Assembly: GCF_003050835.1 (NCBI RefSeq)
Contig: NZ_QAOJ01000008.1
Coordinates: forward strand, 62,001 to 126,000
Direction of reading: 5' to 3'
DNA from: Pseudomonas sp. GV071
GTDB taxonomy: Bacteria; Pseudomonadota; Gammaproteobacteria; Pseudomonadales; Pseudomonadaceae
Length of the DNA stretch: 64,000 nucleotides
A model generated the notes under the pieces. It was not told the origin of the DNA, ran no database searches, and saw only the letters and a program-made list of their open reading frames with translations. Position 1 is the first letter of the stretch. Every line of letters starts with the position of its first letter. Positions 33,667 through 42,836 of this stretch are shown in pieces. The translations under genes were made by a program, and so were the position numbers.

Positions 33667-33987
33667 TTAGTCGTGCTTCTTCATCAGGTGTGGCGCCAGG
33701 GCCAGATCACTCGGGCGGCGCAGACGGCGACGGCAGCGGCGCCAGGCGACCACGCCCAACCACAGCAGAAACAAACCGAAGACAAGAATCACCGTGGCGT
33801 TGCCGGGTGTGTCATTCAGCCCGCCAAGGGCCGGCGGGTGGCCGAACAAGGTGGCAGCGCCGGCCATTGCCAGCAGAATGCCAAGCATGGCGAACAGCGC
33901 CGAAAGCGCGGCGGCGAAGCGCCAGCGCCAGCTCCCAGGACCGCGTGGGCGCAGGCGACGGGCGTCGAAACCATCAGACAATTTCAT
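33667..33987 (-). CDS. small inner-membrane protein
   Basis: A 106-aa protein with two membrane helices (FAAALSALFAMLGILLAMAGA and VILVFGLFLLWLGVVAW) and a strongly basic stretch after the second (RRCRRRLRR), which sets the C-terminus in the cytoplasm. AAAGGAAA stands before the ATG. No known family. It is co-directional with the Smr gene, 60 bases away. Confidence 0.75.
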   Translation of the reverse strand: MKLSDGFDARRLRPRGPGSWRWRFAAALSALFAMLGILLAMAGAATLFGHPPALGGLNDTPGNATVILVFGLFLLWLGVVAWRRCRRRLRRPSDLALAPHLMKKHD

Positions 33988-34160
33988 TGCGCTTTCCTTT
34001 CAGGGTGTCGGCGGTATGACCGATACACGTCAGCAACGTTCACTCAGGGCCCCTCCAGACCCTGTGAAAACTGCTGCGCTCAGTCTGGCGGCGTTAGAAA
34101 CAGCGCCTGGACCCGCAAATGGGGCCCAAGGATCGCACCCTGAGCCGCGCCGGGGTTGCC

Positions 34161-34754
34161 TCAGATCAAGGCTTTGGAATGGCTGACCAGGGCGGCGAAA
34201 TTGTCCGCCAGAATCGCCATTTCGGTCCGATGCACTTCAGCGGCGCTGATCACGCCGTCGCCATAGGGCAGATCGCGGGTGGCGCAGGCACCATCCACCA
34301 GGGTGCACCGGTAACCATAGTCTTTGCAGGCGCGCACGGTGGTGCTGATGCTGGAGTGGGTCATGAACCCGCAGATGATCAGGTCAAGGCGGCCGATGGC
34401 TTCCAGACGGGCATGCAGGTCGGTGCCGGAGAAGGCATTGGGCAGGCGTTTTTCGACGATGGTTTCGCCCTGCAGCGGCGCCAGCTCGGGCATGAAACGG
34501 CCACGTGGCCCCTGCGGGTCGAGGAAACCGCCGGGTACACCGAGGTGTTTGACGTGAACGATTGGCGTGCCGTTGGCGCGGGCGGTTTCCAACAGGGCGG
34601 CTATTTCGGCGATGGCGGCGTCCAGGCCGGGCAGGGGCATGGCGCCACTGCGGTATTCCTCTTGCGCATCGATGATCAGCAGGCAGGCATTACTCAAACT
34701 GGCCGGCGCGTAACTGCGGCCGGTGAGCTGGAGTAAGGTTTGCGGTTGGGACAT
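34161..34754 (-). CDS. isochorismatase-like cysteine-hydrolase-family protein lacking the Cys
   Basis: A 197-aa alpha/beta protein of the isochorismatase-like superfamily. It keeps the Asp motif LIIDAQEEY and the Lys in VEKRLPNAFSGTDL, but where most members have the nucleophile Cys (GxMTHxCVSTT) it reads FMTHSSISTTVR, with Ser. Members without the Cys, such as isochorismate hydrolases, use water directly. The substrate is unknown. AGGAG 7 bases upstream fixes ATG 34754. It stands alone between the small membrane protein and prmB. Confidence 0.85.
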   Translation of the reverse strand: MSQPQTLLQLTGRSYAPASLSNACLLIIDAQEEYRSGAMPLPGLDAAIAEIAALLETARANGTPIVHVKHLGVPGGFLDPQGPRGRFMPELAPLQGETIVEKRLPNAFSGTDLHARLEAIGRLDLIICGFMTHSSISTTVRACKDYGYRCTLVDGACATRDLPYGDGVISAAEVHRTEMAILADNFAALVSHSKALI

Positions 34755-34938
34755 GTCTTGGCTCCTGACAGACGCGAATTGGCGCCATTGTCACCCCACA
34801 AGCGGTGGCTGTGAATCTTTTTGCTTGTACGCGTGTGCTACCCCACGGATTGCGCTGGCTGCACGCCTGCTGCAATAAACCAACCGAGGCTCAGGCGCCT
34901 TCGGCTAAACTGCCGGCCTCGACTTTGGAGATGCCGCT

Positions 34939-35853
34939 GTGACCGTTTCGACTTCCCGTTTGCGTACCCTGCGTGACCACATTCGCTGGGCTGTCAGCCG
35001 TTTTCATGCCGAGGAATTGTTCTTCGGTCATGGCACCGACAACGCTTGGGACGAAGCGCGGCAGCTGGTGCTGGGCGCGGTCCACTTGCCTTGGGAAGTT
35101 GCCGACGCCTACCTCGATTGCCGCCTCGAAGACGACGAGCGCGACTACCTGCACACCCTGCTCAAACAGCGCATCGAAGAGCGCGTTCCCACTGCTTATC
35201 TGCTCGGCGAAGCCTGGTTCTGCGGCCTGCCGTTTATGGTCGATGAGCGCGTGCTGATTCCCCGTTCACCGATTGCCGAGCTGATCCAGCAACGCTTCGG
35301 TCCTTGGCTGCCGGGTACCCCGACACGCATCCTCGACCTCTGCACCGGCTCAGGTTGCATTGGTATCGCCTGCGCCTACGAGTTCGAAGGCGCGGAAGTG
35401 GTGCTTGCCGACCTGTCTTTTGAAGCGCTGGAAGTGGCCAACCAGAACATCGAGCGGCACAGCCTTGATGATCGCGTGTACACCGTGCAGGGCGACGGCT
35501 TTGCCGGGCTGCCGGGGCAGCGTTTTGACCTGATCGTCTCCAACCCGCCCTACGTCGACGCGGAAGATTTCGCCGACATGCCGGCCGAATACCACCACGA
35601 ACCGGAGTTGGGCCTGGCCTGCGGCGACGATGGCCTGGACCTGGTGCGGCGCATGCTGGCCGAAGCCGCCGACCATTTGAGCGAGCAGGGCGTGCTGGTG
35701 GTGGAAGTGGGCAACAGCCAGGTGCACGTGGAAGCGCTGTACCCGGAGGTGGACTTCACCTGGCTGGAGTTCGTCAATGGTGGGCACGGGGTGTTCTTGC
35801 TAACTGCTGAGCAGTGCCGGCAGCACCAGGCGTTGTTTGCCGCGAAGGTTTAA
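34939..35853 (+). CDS. prmB: ribosomal protein L3 glutamine methyltransferase
   Basis: A 304-aa class-I SAM methyltransferase. An N-terminal helical domain (LRDHIRWAVSRF) is followed by the SAM-binding motif ILDLCTGSGCIGIACA and the glutamine-methylating signature VSNPPYVD. This motif set and the adjacent aroC gene are those of PrmB, which methylates L3 during ribosome assembly. It starts at GTG 34939 with GGAG upstream. Cytoplasmic. Confidence 0.95.
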   Translation: MTVSTSRLRTLRDHIRWAVSRFHAEELFFGHGTDNAWDEARQLVLGAVHLPWEVADAYLDCRLEDDERDYLHTLLKQRIEERVPTAYLLGEAWFCGLPFMVDERVLIPRSPIAELIQQRFGPWLPGTPTRILDLCTGSGCIGIACAYEFEGAEVVLADLSFEALEVANQNIERHSLDDRVYTVQGDGFAGLPGQRFDLIVSNPPYVDAEDFADMPAEYHHEPELGLACGDDGLDLVRRMLAEAADHLSEQGVLVVEVGNSQVHVEALYPEVDFTWLEFVNGGHGVFLLTAEQCRQHQALFAAKV

Positions 35854-35870
35854 CCGCGTACGGAATGCCT

Positions 35871-35936
35871 TGTGGGAGGGGCTTTAGCCGCGATGTTTTT
35901 AAAATCAAGAGCTCGCGGCTGAAGCCCCTCCCACAA
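35871..35936. repeat. REP-type palindrome (core family)
   Basis: Facing copies gtgggaggggctttagccgc and gcggctgaagcccctcccac with a short AT spacer, directly after prmB. Confidence 0.88.
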
Positions 35937-35950
35937 AAAACCGAGCCTGA

Positions 35951-36754
35951 TCAGCGCGACGCCATCCAGATAAACAACCCCGCCTGAAACACGCAAAACG
36001 CCACCAGACACGCGATGGTAAAGCGCTGGGTGCCGTCTTCGCGGCGCAGGGCATCGATGCGTTGCTGCAGTTTGACGATCTGTACATCCTGCTCGCGCAA
36101 GTTGTGGTCGGCGTGTTCGAGCATCGCGGCGGCGTCGAGCAGCTCGAGGGTTTGCACTTTTTCCTTGTTCCAGTCACCGCGCAGCGAACTCACCCGCGGC
36201 GCCGAATAGGTGGCTTTGGCCTGCTGCGGGTCGGTGTAGTCGAGGTCGAAACCCTGGGCCTTGAGAAAGTGGTCGCGGCGCAGGCGGGCGTCTTCGCTGA
36301 GCGCATCCTTGATCCCCAGCACGCCGCCTTCGACGGTGTAATGCGCGCAGCGTTGCTGGGCCCAGGCGATGCCCTGTGCCAGCAGAAAGCGGCCGAGGCC
36401 ACGGTTGATCGGTTCCAGGTGCAGTCCGCGGTCCGGGCCGAAACGCACTTCCTTGCGGCGATGGTCGATCCACACTTCCAGCACGTTATCGTTTTTGCGC
36501 GTGAGGATGCCGTGCAGGTTGATGGTCAGGCGCAGAAAGCTCTGGTCCGGGCTGTGCCGGGCCAGGCGGCCCATCTGCACAAAGCGCAGGGGCCGTGGGC
36601 CGGTGTAGCGATCAGCCGGCAGTGGCGCCAGGCGCAGCAGGCGCCACTGCTCATCGGGCAGGGCGCTCCAGGGATGGGGCAGCGCCTCGTTGACCTCGGC
36701 GACGGCGGTCTCCTCGGGCGGTGGCGCGGTTTGTTCGGTATCGGTGTCTGCCAT
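35951..36754 (-). CDS. conserved protein with coiled coil and C-terminal membrane anchor
   Basis: A 267-aa protein. An acidic N-terminus is followed by a globular region (SFLRLTINLHGILTRKND, VWIDHRRKEVRFGPDRGLH), a coiled coil (LEHADHNLREQDVQIVKLQQ) and a C-terminal membrane helix (ACLVAFCVFQAGLFIWMA). It looks like a tail-anchored inner-membrane protein facing the cytoplasm. No known domain recognised. ATG 36754 is used since the five codons upstream add nothing family-like. Confidence 0.75.
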   Translation of the reverse strand: MADTDTEQTAPPPEETAVAEVNEALPHPWSALPDEQWRLLRLAPLPADRYTGPRPLRFVQMGRLARHSPDQSFLRLTINLHGILTRKNDNVLEVWIDHRRKEVRFGPDRGLHLEPINRGLGRFLLAQGIAWAQQRCAHYTVEGGVLGIKDALSEDARLRRDHFLKAQGFDLDYTDPQQAKATYSAPRVSSLRGDWNKEKVQTLELLDAAAMLEHADHNLREQDVQIVKLQQRIDALRREDGTQRFTIACLVAFCVFQAGLFIWMASR

Positions 36755-36845
36755 GGGCGTGTTCCACAAGCCGTGTGCGTACGAGCGTACTAGTCATGGC
36801 TTCTATCGGCTACCGCGCGCTGCGCTTGAGGCTGGCGTGGTGCTA

Positions 36846-37805
36846 CTACTTAGCGTGGCTCTGAATAAAGGTAACCAAGCGACTGGTGAGCTCGCGCGCC
36901 AACGGCAGCTGCGGGTTGTTGTACGAAGCCAACTGCTGCTTGGGCTCATTGGCGACAATGCGCAGCACATGGTTCATGCCGGGGATAACCACCAGTTCGG
37001 CAGCGGCGTTGGCGGCCTTGAGCGCTTCGGCGTCACCGACTTCCACCTGCATATCGTGGCTGCCCTGGAGAATCAGCGCCGGCATGCGCAGGCGGGCGAA
37101 GGCAGCGGTGGGGTCCTGGCGAAACAACGACATCAGATAGGGCTGCACGCTGGGGCGAAACAGCACCTGCAAGTCGTCCGGCACATGCGGCACCGGCTGG
37201 CCGGCCTTGAGCTGGTCGATGGTCCACAGGCTTTGCGGCAACAGCGGAGCGGGCAGACGCTCGCGCAGTTGTTCCTTTAACACCTGGTCGATCGGGCGGC
37301 CGGTGCCGGCAATCGACACCAACGCATCGGCGCCGGCCGCAGGAGCAGCAAGGGTGGCGATCAGCGCGCCTTCACTGTGGCCGACCAGGGTGAGGCTGGA
37401 AAAACGCCCGTCGGCCCGGAGTTTCTCGCTCCAGGCCACGGCGTCGGCCACGTACTTTTCCACGCTCAGGTCGCGTTCATCCGGGGTGGCGGGGCGGCTG
37501 GCGGCGATGCCGCGTTTGTCATAGCGCAGGCTGGCGATGCCGTTACGGGCCAGGTTTTGCGCGAGCAGTTTCAGGCTGTCGTTGTTGCCGCCTTCGGGGT
37601 TGTTGCCATTGCGGTCGGTGGGCCCGGAGCCGGCAATCAGTAGCACCACGGGCACCTGCCCGTCGGTTTTCGGCAGCAGCAGGGTGCCGAACAGCTCGCC
37701 GTTGCCGGTGTTCAGGCTCATTGGCCGTTGCAGCACGGTGAAAGATTGCGCCTGGCCCAGGGCCGGCAAAAACAGCAACAGCAGCAGGGCAAGCGCGCGC
37801 GGCAT
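36846..37805 (-). CDS. secreted alpha/beta hydrolase
   Basis: A 319-aa protein with a signal peptide (ALALLLLLFLPALGQAQ), then an alpha/beta-hydrolase fold: oxyanion region LIAGSGPTDRNGNN, nucleophile elbow LVGHSEGA (Ser), Asp in LQGSHDMQV and His in GMNHVLR. The family resembles periplasmic dienelactone-hydrolase-like or acyl esterases. The substrate is unknown. ATG 37805 is used; there is no good ribosome site on this strand. Confidence 0.85.
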   Translation of the reverse strand: MPRALALLLLLFLPALGQAQSFTVLQRPMSLNTGNGELFGTLLLPKTDGQVPVVLLIAGSGPTDRNGNNPEGGNNDSLKLLAQNLARNGIASLRYDKRGIAASRPATPDERDLSVEKYVADAVAWSEKLRADGRFSSLTLVGHSEGALIATLAAPAAGADALVSIAGTGRPIDQVLKEQLRERLPAPLLPQSLWTIDQLKAGQPVPHVPDDLQVLFRPSVQPYLMSLFRQDPTAAFARLRMPALILQGSHDMQVEVGDAEALKAANAAAELVVIPGMNHVLRIVANEPKQQLASYNNPQLPLARELTSRLVTFIQSHAK

Positions 37806-37963
37806 CAAGGTGGCTACTTATAAGGAGGTAGGCGTTTGGACGCAGGAGATGGAATAAGGTTCGAGGATGAACTGGTCGGATGGCGCAGGTATACTCCACG
37901 CCCTGTTTTGTAACCGTCGTTTGTCATTGATGGTTCGTGGCTGATTTTCGCGGAGCGCCCTGC

Positions 37964-39055
37964 ATGTCCGGCAATACCTACGGCAAGCTGTTCACTGTCA
38001 CCACCGCTGGCGAGAGCCATGGCCCGGCCCTGGTCGCCATCGTCGACGGTTGCCCACCTGGCCTTGAGCTGAGTGAAGCGGACCTGCAGATCGATCTCGA
38101 CCGCCGCAAGCCCGGCACAAGCCGCCACACCACCCAGCGCCAGGAGGCCGACGAAGTCGAAATTCTCTCTGGCGTGTTCGAAGGCAAAACCACCGGCACC
38201 CCGATTGGTCTGTTGATTCGCAACACCGACCAGAAGTCCAAGGACTACTCGGCGATCAAGGACCTGTTCCGCCCGGCCCACGCCGATTACACCTACCACC
38301 ACAAATACGGCGTCCGCGACTACCGTGGCGGTGGCCGCAGCTCGGCGCGCGAGACCGCCATGCGTGTTGCCGCCGGCGCCATTGCCAAGAAAGTCCTGGC
38401 CGGCTTCGGCATTCAGGTGCGCGGCTACATGAGCCAGCTGGGCCCGATCGAAATCCCGTTCAAGACCTGGGACAGCGTCGAAGACAACGCCTTCTTCTGC
38501 CCCGACCCGAGCAAAGTGCCGGAGCTGGAAGCCTATATGGACCAGCTGCGCCGCGACCAGGATTCGGTAGGCGCGAAAATCACCGTGGTTGCCGATGGCG
38601 TGATGCCCGGCCTGGGCGAGCCGATCTTCGACCGCCTCGACGCCGAACTGGCCCACGCGCTGATGAGCATCAACGCGGTCAAGGGCGTGGAAATCGGCGC
38701 CGGTTTCGCCTGCGTGGCGCAGCGTGGCACTGAGCACCGCGACGAGCTGACCCCGCAAGGCTTCCTCAGCAACAATGCGGGCGGCATTCTGGGTGGCATC
38801 TCGTCTGGCCAGCCGATCATTGCTCACCTGGCGTTGAAGCCGACTTCCAGCATCACCACCCCCGGGCGCTCCATTGATGTCGCTGGTCAGTCGCAGGACG
38901 TCATCACCAAAGGTCGTCACGACCCGTGTGTGGGCATTCGCGCGACGCCGATTGCCGAGGCCATGATGGCCATCGTGTTGCTCGACCACCTGCTGCGCAA
39001 CCGCGCACAGAATGCCGACGTGCAGGTCAGCACTCCGGTACTGGGCCAGCTGTGA
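37964..39055 (+). CDS. aroC: chorismate synthase
   Basis: A 363-aa enzyme making chorismate from 5-enolpyruvylshikimate-3-phosphate, the last step of the shikimate pathway. Signatures: GESHGPALVAIVDGCPPG, YRGGGRSSARETAMRVAAGA and RHDPCVGIRATP. It needs reduced FMN, by family knowledge. GGAG lies 10 bases before ATG 37964. Followed by an MFS gene 60 bases on. Confidence 0.97.
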   Translation: MSGNTYGKLFTVTTAGESHGPALVAIVDGCPPGLELSEADLQIDLDRRKPGTSRHTTQRQEADEVEILSGVFEGKTTGTPIGLLIRNTDQKSKDYSAIKDLFRPAHADYTYHHKYGVRDYRGGGRSSARETAMRVAAGAIAKKVLAGFGIQVRGYMSQLGPIEIPFKTWDSVEDNAFFCPDPSKVPELEAYMDQLRRDQDSVGAKITVVADGVMPGLGEPIFDRLDAELAHALMSINAVKGVEIGAGFACVAQRGTEHRDELTPQGFLSNNAGGILGGISSGQPIIAHLALKPTSSITTPGRSIDVAGQSQDVITKGRHDPCVGIRATPIAEAMMAIVLLDHLLRNRAQNADVQVSTPVLGQL

Positions 39056-39115
39056 TCGCCTATCTCGCCCTTGCACCCGTAGTGGGTGCGATGGGCGTGG
39101 CCGGTTGAACTGAGC

Positions 39116-40321
39116 ATGGCCAGCCCGCTGCCATACTGGCGCTTATCCAGCTTCTACTTTTTCTACTTCGCCCTGCTCGGCGCGACCGCGCCGTTTCTGG
39201 CCCTGTACTTCCATCACCTGGGATTCAGCTCGGCGCGCATTGGCGAGCTGGTGGCGATTCCCATGTTGATGCGCTGCGTGGCACCCAACCTGTGGGGCTG
39301 GCTGGGTGATCGCAGTGGCAAGCGCCTGGCCATCGTGCGTTTTGGCGCGGCCTCGACCCTGCTGTGTTTCACCCTGATCTTCATCAGCAAGAGCTACGCC
39401 TGGCTGGCGTTGATCATGGCCCTGCATGCGTTCTTCTGGCATGCGGTGTTGCCGCAGTTCGAGGTGATCACCCTGGCCCACTTGCGCGAGCAGGCGGCGC
39501 GTTACAGCCAGATCCGTCTGTGGGGCAGCATCGGTTTTATCGTCTGCGTGGCGGCGCTGGGCAAGCTGTTCGAATGGCTGAGCCTGGATATCTACCCTTG
39601 GGCGCTGATCGTGATCATGGCCGGCATCGTCATCAGCAGTTGCTGGGTGCCCAATGCCCAGCCCTATGTCCGCGAAAACCAGCTGGGTGCCGGCGGCTTT
39701 CTCGCCCAGTTACGCCAGCCCGGCGTGCTGGCGTTCTACTTGTGCGTGGGGCTCATGCAGCTCAGCCACGGGCCGTACTACACCTTTCTGACCCTGCACC
39801 TGGAAGCCCTGGGGTATGCCCGTGGTTTCATTGGCCAGCTGTGGGCGTTGGGGGTGGTGGCCGAGGTGCTGATGTTCTTGCTGATGGTGCGGATTCTTCA
39901 GCGCTTTTCCCTACGCCAAGTGTTGATGGCCAGCTTCCTGTTGGCCGCCCTGCGATGGCTGCTACTGGGCAATTTTGCCGAGCACCTGGCCGTGCTGGTG
40001 CTGGCCCAAGTGATGCACGCAGCCACCTTCGGCAGTTTTCATGCGGCGGCGATTCATTTCGTTCAGCGCAGTTTCGGCGCCAACCAGCAAGGCCAGGGCC
40101 AGGCGTTGTACGCCGCGCTGGCGGGCATTGGTGGCGCATTCGGCGCCCTGTATTCGGGCTACAGCTGGAACACGTTGGGTCCGGCATGGACCTTCGCCAT
40201 CGCCAGTGTGGCGGCGACGGCGGCAGCGGTTATCATCGGTATGCGTTTGCCAAGCGACAACGTCCGCAATCTCGCACAGCCACCTTTGCAACACTCGGAT
40301 TTGAATGAGGAGCGGGCATGA
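39116..40321 (+). CDS. MFS transporter, sugar/phenylpropionate-permease-like
   Basis: A 401-aa inner-membrane protein with twelve hydrophobic segments. The start (PYWRLSSFYFFYFALLGATA, FLALYFHHLGFSSARIGEL) and the MFS loop WGWLGDRSGKR are those of the MFS_1-like group that includes HcaT. The last 4 bases overlap the mtnB start (ATGA), so it is translated with the methionine salvage genes. That suggests import of methylthio sugars or their nucleosides, which is an inference. Confidence 0.9.
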   Translation: MASPLPYWRLSSFYFFYFALLGATAPFLALYFHHLGFSSARIGELVAIPMLMRCVAPNLWGWLGDRSGKRLAIVRFGAASTLLCFTLIFISKSYAWLALIMALHAFFWHAVLPQFEVITLAHLREQAARYSQIRLWGSIGFIVCVAALGKLFEWLSLDIYPWALIVIMAGIVISSCWVPNAQPYVRENQLGAGGFLAQLRQPGVLAFYLCVGLMQLSHGPYYTFLTLHLEALGYARGFIGQLWALGVVAEVLMFLLMVRILQRFSLRQVLMASFLLAALRWLLLGNFAEHLAVLVLAQVMHAATFGSFHAAAIHFVQRSFGANQQGQGQALYAALAGIGGAFGALYSGYSWNTLGPAWTFAIASVAATAAAVIIGMRLPSDNVRNLAQPPLQHSDLNEERA

Positions 40322-40938
40322 GCCGCGAACAATTGGCCGACGACATTATTGCGGCAGGACGTTTTCTTTATGGCCGCGGCTGGTCGCCGGCCACCAGCAG
40401 CAACTACTCGGCACGGCTGTCAGCCACTGAAGCGCTGCTGACGGTGTCGGGCAAACACAAAGGCCAACTGGGCCGCGACGATGTGCTGGCCACCGACCTT
40501 CAGGGCAACAGCCTGGAGCCGGGCAAAAAGCCTTCCGCCGAAACCCTGCTGCACACCCAGCTGTACCAATGGCGCGCCGACATTGGCGCGGTGCTGCACA
40601 CCCACTCGGTAAATGCCACCGTGCTGTCGCGGGCGACCCACGCCAACGAGCTGGTGTTCGAAGACTACGAATTGCAGAAAGCCTTCAGCGGCATCGCCAC
40701 CCACGAGTCGCAGGTGCGCGTGCCGATTTTCGACAATGATCAGGACATCGCCCGCCTGGCCGCCAAGGTCCAGCCCTGGCTGGAACAGCACCCCGACTGC
40801 GTCGGTTACCTGATTCGCGGCCACGGCCTGTACACCTGGGGCGCGCAAATGAACGATGCGCTACGCCAGGTCGAAGCCTTTGAATTTCTGTTTGAGTGCG
40901 AGCTGAAGATGCTTGCCCTAGGGAAGACCACTGTATGA
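40318..40938 (+). CDS. mtnB: methylthioribulose-1-phosphate dehydratase
   Basis: A 206-aa class-II aldolase-fold enzyme of the methionine salvage pathway. Zinc ligands appear in VLHTHSVNATVLSR and the later RGHGLYTWG; GWSPATSSNYSARL is the substrate loop. It dehydrates 5-methylthioribulose-1-phosphate to the diketo compound handled by MtnC. ATGA overlaps on both sides tie it to the MFS transporter and to mtnD. Confidence 0.95.
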   Translation: MSREQLADDIIAAGRFLYGRGWSPATSSNYSARLSATEALLTVSGKHKGQLGRDDVLATDLQGNSLEPGKKPSAETLLHTQLYQWRADIGAVLHTHSVNATVLSRATHANELVFEDYELQKAFSGIATHESQVRVPIFDNDQDIARLAAKVQPWLEQHPDCVGYLIRGHGLYTWGAQMNDALRQVEAFEFLFECELKMLALGKTTV

Positions 40939-41480
40939 GCAGCCTTAGCGTTTTTTCCGTTTCCACCCCGGACATCCCCAACAAGGTGCTCAACCACCTG
41001 GAAGACATCACCAGCACCCTGGCGGCCGTCGGCGTGCGGTTCGAGCGCTGGCAGGCCGTGGCGCCGATCAAACCGGGTGCTACTCAGGACGAAGTGATTG
41101 CCGCCTACAAGCCGCAGATCGATAAGCTGATGGTCGAACGCGGCTACGTGACGGTGGACGTAGTCAGCCTCAATGACGACCACCCGCAAAAAGCCGAACT
41201 GCGCGCCAAATTCCTCGATGAGCATCGCCATGGCGAAGACGAAGTGCGTTTCTTCGTGGCGGGTCGCGGCCTGTTCACCCTGCATATCGATGACTACGTG
41301 TACGCCGTGCTGTGCGAAAAGAACGACCTGATCTCGGTGCCCGCCGGCACCCGCCACTGGTTCGACATGGGCGAGCACCCGCACTTCATCGCCATTCGCC
41401 TGTTCAACAACCCCGAGGGTTGGGTGGCGAATTTCACCGGCGACAGCATCGCCAGCCAGTTTCCTCGTTTAGAGGATTGA
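40935..41480 (+). CDS. mtnD: acireductone dioxygenase
   Basis: A 181-aa cupin enzyme. The metal site is in EHRHGEDEVRFFVAGRG with the second cupin His in GTRHWFDMG. It cleaves the acireductone with oxygen to the keto acid precursor of methionine and formate; the metal (Fe or Ni) sets the products. It overlaps mtnB by 4 bases and its stop is followed by a core palindrome. Confidence 0.95.
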   Translation: MSSLSVFSVSTPDIPNKVLNHLEDITSTLAAVGVRFERWQAVAPIKPGATQDEVIAAYKPQIDKLMVERGYVTVDVVSLNDDHPQKAELRAKFLDEHRHGEDEVRFFVAGRGLFTLHIDDYVYAVLCEKNDLISVPAGTRHWFDMGEHPHFIAIRLFNNPEGWVANFTGDSIASQFPRLED

Positions 41481-41489
41481 CTCGGTCCC

Positions 41490-41552
41490 TGTGGGAGGGG
41501 CTTCAGCCGCGAGCTTTTAAGATCACAAGCTCGCGGCTGAAGCCCCTCCCAC
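41490..41552. repeat. REP-type palindrome (core family) between mtnD and mtnC
   Basis: Facing copies gtgggaggggcttcagccgc and gcggctgaagcccctcccac. It splits the mtn operon and could weaken transcription into mtnC or stabilise the upstream mRNA. Confidence 0.88.
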
Positions 41553-41589
41553 CAACAGCTCTTTTGTCCGACAGATTTCAGGATTTTCG

Positions 41590-42273
41590 ATGCCCATCAA
41601 AGCCATCCTCACCGACATCGAAGGCACCACCAGCGCGGTGAGTTTTGTCTTTGATGTGCTGTTTCCGTTTGCCGCCGAGCACTTGCCCGAGTTCGTCCTG
41701 CTCAATGCCCACCAACCGCCGGTGGCCGAGCAGCTGCAGGCAGTGCGTGAATTGAGCGGCGAGCCGCAGGCCGATGTGTTGCGGGTGGTCGAGATTCTGC
41801 TCGCCTGGATCGCCGAAGACCGCAAGGCCACACCGCTCAAGGCTTTGCAAGGCATGGTCTGGGCCGAGGGGTACAAGGCGGGGTTGCTCAAAGGGCACGT
41901 CTACCCGGATGCGGTGGAGGCGCTGCAACGTTGGAAGCAGGAGGGGTACGCGCTGTACGTGTATTCCTCGGGCTCGATCCAGGCGCAGCAACTGATCTTC
42001 GGCTGCTCGGTGGCCGGTGATCTGTCGCCGCTGTTCTCGGGCTACTTCGACACCACTTCGGGCCCAAAGCGCGATGCGCAGTCGTATCGCAGCATCGTTG
42101 CCAGCATCGGTGTGCCGGCGGATGAAGTGCTGTTTCTCTCGGACATCGTCGAAGAGCTGGACGCTGCCCAACAGGCCGGTCTGCAGACCTGTGGCCTGGC
42201 CCGCGAGGGCGGCGAACTGCCGGGCCATCAGACCCTGGCCAGCTTCGCCCTGATCGACCTCAACGCCTACTGA
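41590..42273 (+). CDS. mtnC: enolase-phosphatase E1
   Basis: A 227-aa HAD-superfamily enzyme that enolises and dephosphorylates the diketo intermediate of methionine salvage. HAD motif I is ILTDIEGTTSAVSF; motif II lies in YSSGSIQAQQL; motif III/IV in PKRDAQSYRSI and FLSDIVEEL. It completes mtnB-mtnD-mtnC. CAGGA lies upstream. Confidence 0.95.
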   Translation: MPIKAILTDIEGTTSAVSFVFDVLFPFAAEHLPEFVLLNAHQPPVAEQLQAVRELSGEPQADVLRVVEILLAWIAEDRKATPLKALQGMVWAEGYKAGLLKGHVYPDAVEALQRWKQEGYALYVYSSGSIQAQQLIFGCSVAGDLSPLFSGYFDTTSGPKRDAQSYRSIVASIGVPADEVLFLSDIVEELDAAQQAGLQTCGLAREGGELPGHQTLASFALIDLNAY

Positions 42274-42352
42274 CCGGCGGCCGATGCGGAAAGTGGAACC
42301 TCGCGGCGGCAACCGGGCTCTTTAAGTAGTACCCGCCGCGACGAGAAAGGCC

Positions 42353-42565
42353 ATGTTTCTGGACTTCGACTATTACAGCTACCGCTATTGGGCCTATGCG
42401 GCCCTGGCGGTGCTGCTCGCGTTGCACCTGTGGGCCGCTTATAACGTGGTGCAAAGCCCGGTGGCCCGACGCTTGAAAACCCTTTGGGTGAGCCTGCTGG
42501 TGCTGTTCCCACTATTGGGGTTCTTCAACTGGTACGTGATGGGCCCGCGCGCGCAATCACGCTGA
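42353..42565 (+). CDS. small two-helix membrane protein (PLDc_N-like)
   Basis: A 70-aa protein with two helices (AYAALAVLLALHLWAAYNVV and LWVSLLVLFPLLGFFNWYVM) and the ending GPRAQSR. It resembles the PLDc_N domain, a hairpin of two membrane helices ending W..GPR. Function unknown. It forms a tandem with the next, similar gene. A GAGAAAGG stretch stands before the ATG. Confidence 0.7.
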   Translation: MFLDFDYYSYRYWAYAALAVLLALHLWAAYNVVQSPVARRLKTLWVSLLVLFPLLGFFNWYVMGPRAQSR

Positions 42566-42638
42566 TGGCAACAACTCCCTGAACCTTAGCCTTAGGCGAC
42601 TATCCTAGAGGAGCAATCTCATCCTCAGGAGTACGACT

Positions 42639-42830
42639 ATGGGTAACGGTTACGGCGGTCTGATTGGCCTGATTATTCTGGCGCTGGATATCTGGGCGAT
42701 CATCAACGTACTGAAAAGCGGCGCGGAAACCGGCAAGCAGGTGCTGTGGATACTGTTGATCGTGTTGCTGCCGCTGCTCGGGTTGATCATCTGGGCCATC
42801 GCCGGGCCGCGCGGCAACGTGCGTATCTGA
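42639..42830 (+). CDS. small PLDc_N-domain membrane protein
   Basis: A 63-aa protein: GLIGLIILALDIWAIINVLK, a short loop, then LWILLIVLLPLLGLIIWAIA and GPRG. This is the PLDc_N hairpin. AGGAG stands 9 bases upstream. It and the gene before look like diverged copies. Confidence 0.8.
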   Translation: MGNGYGGLIGLIILALDIWAIINVLKSGAETGKQVLWILLIVLLPLLGLIIWAIAGPRGNVRI

Positions 42831-42836
42831 GCCTTT

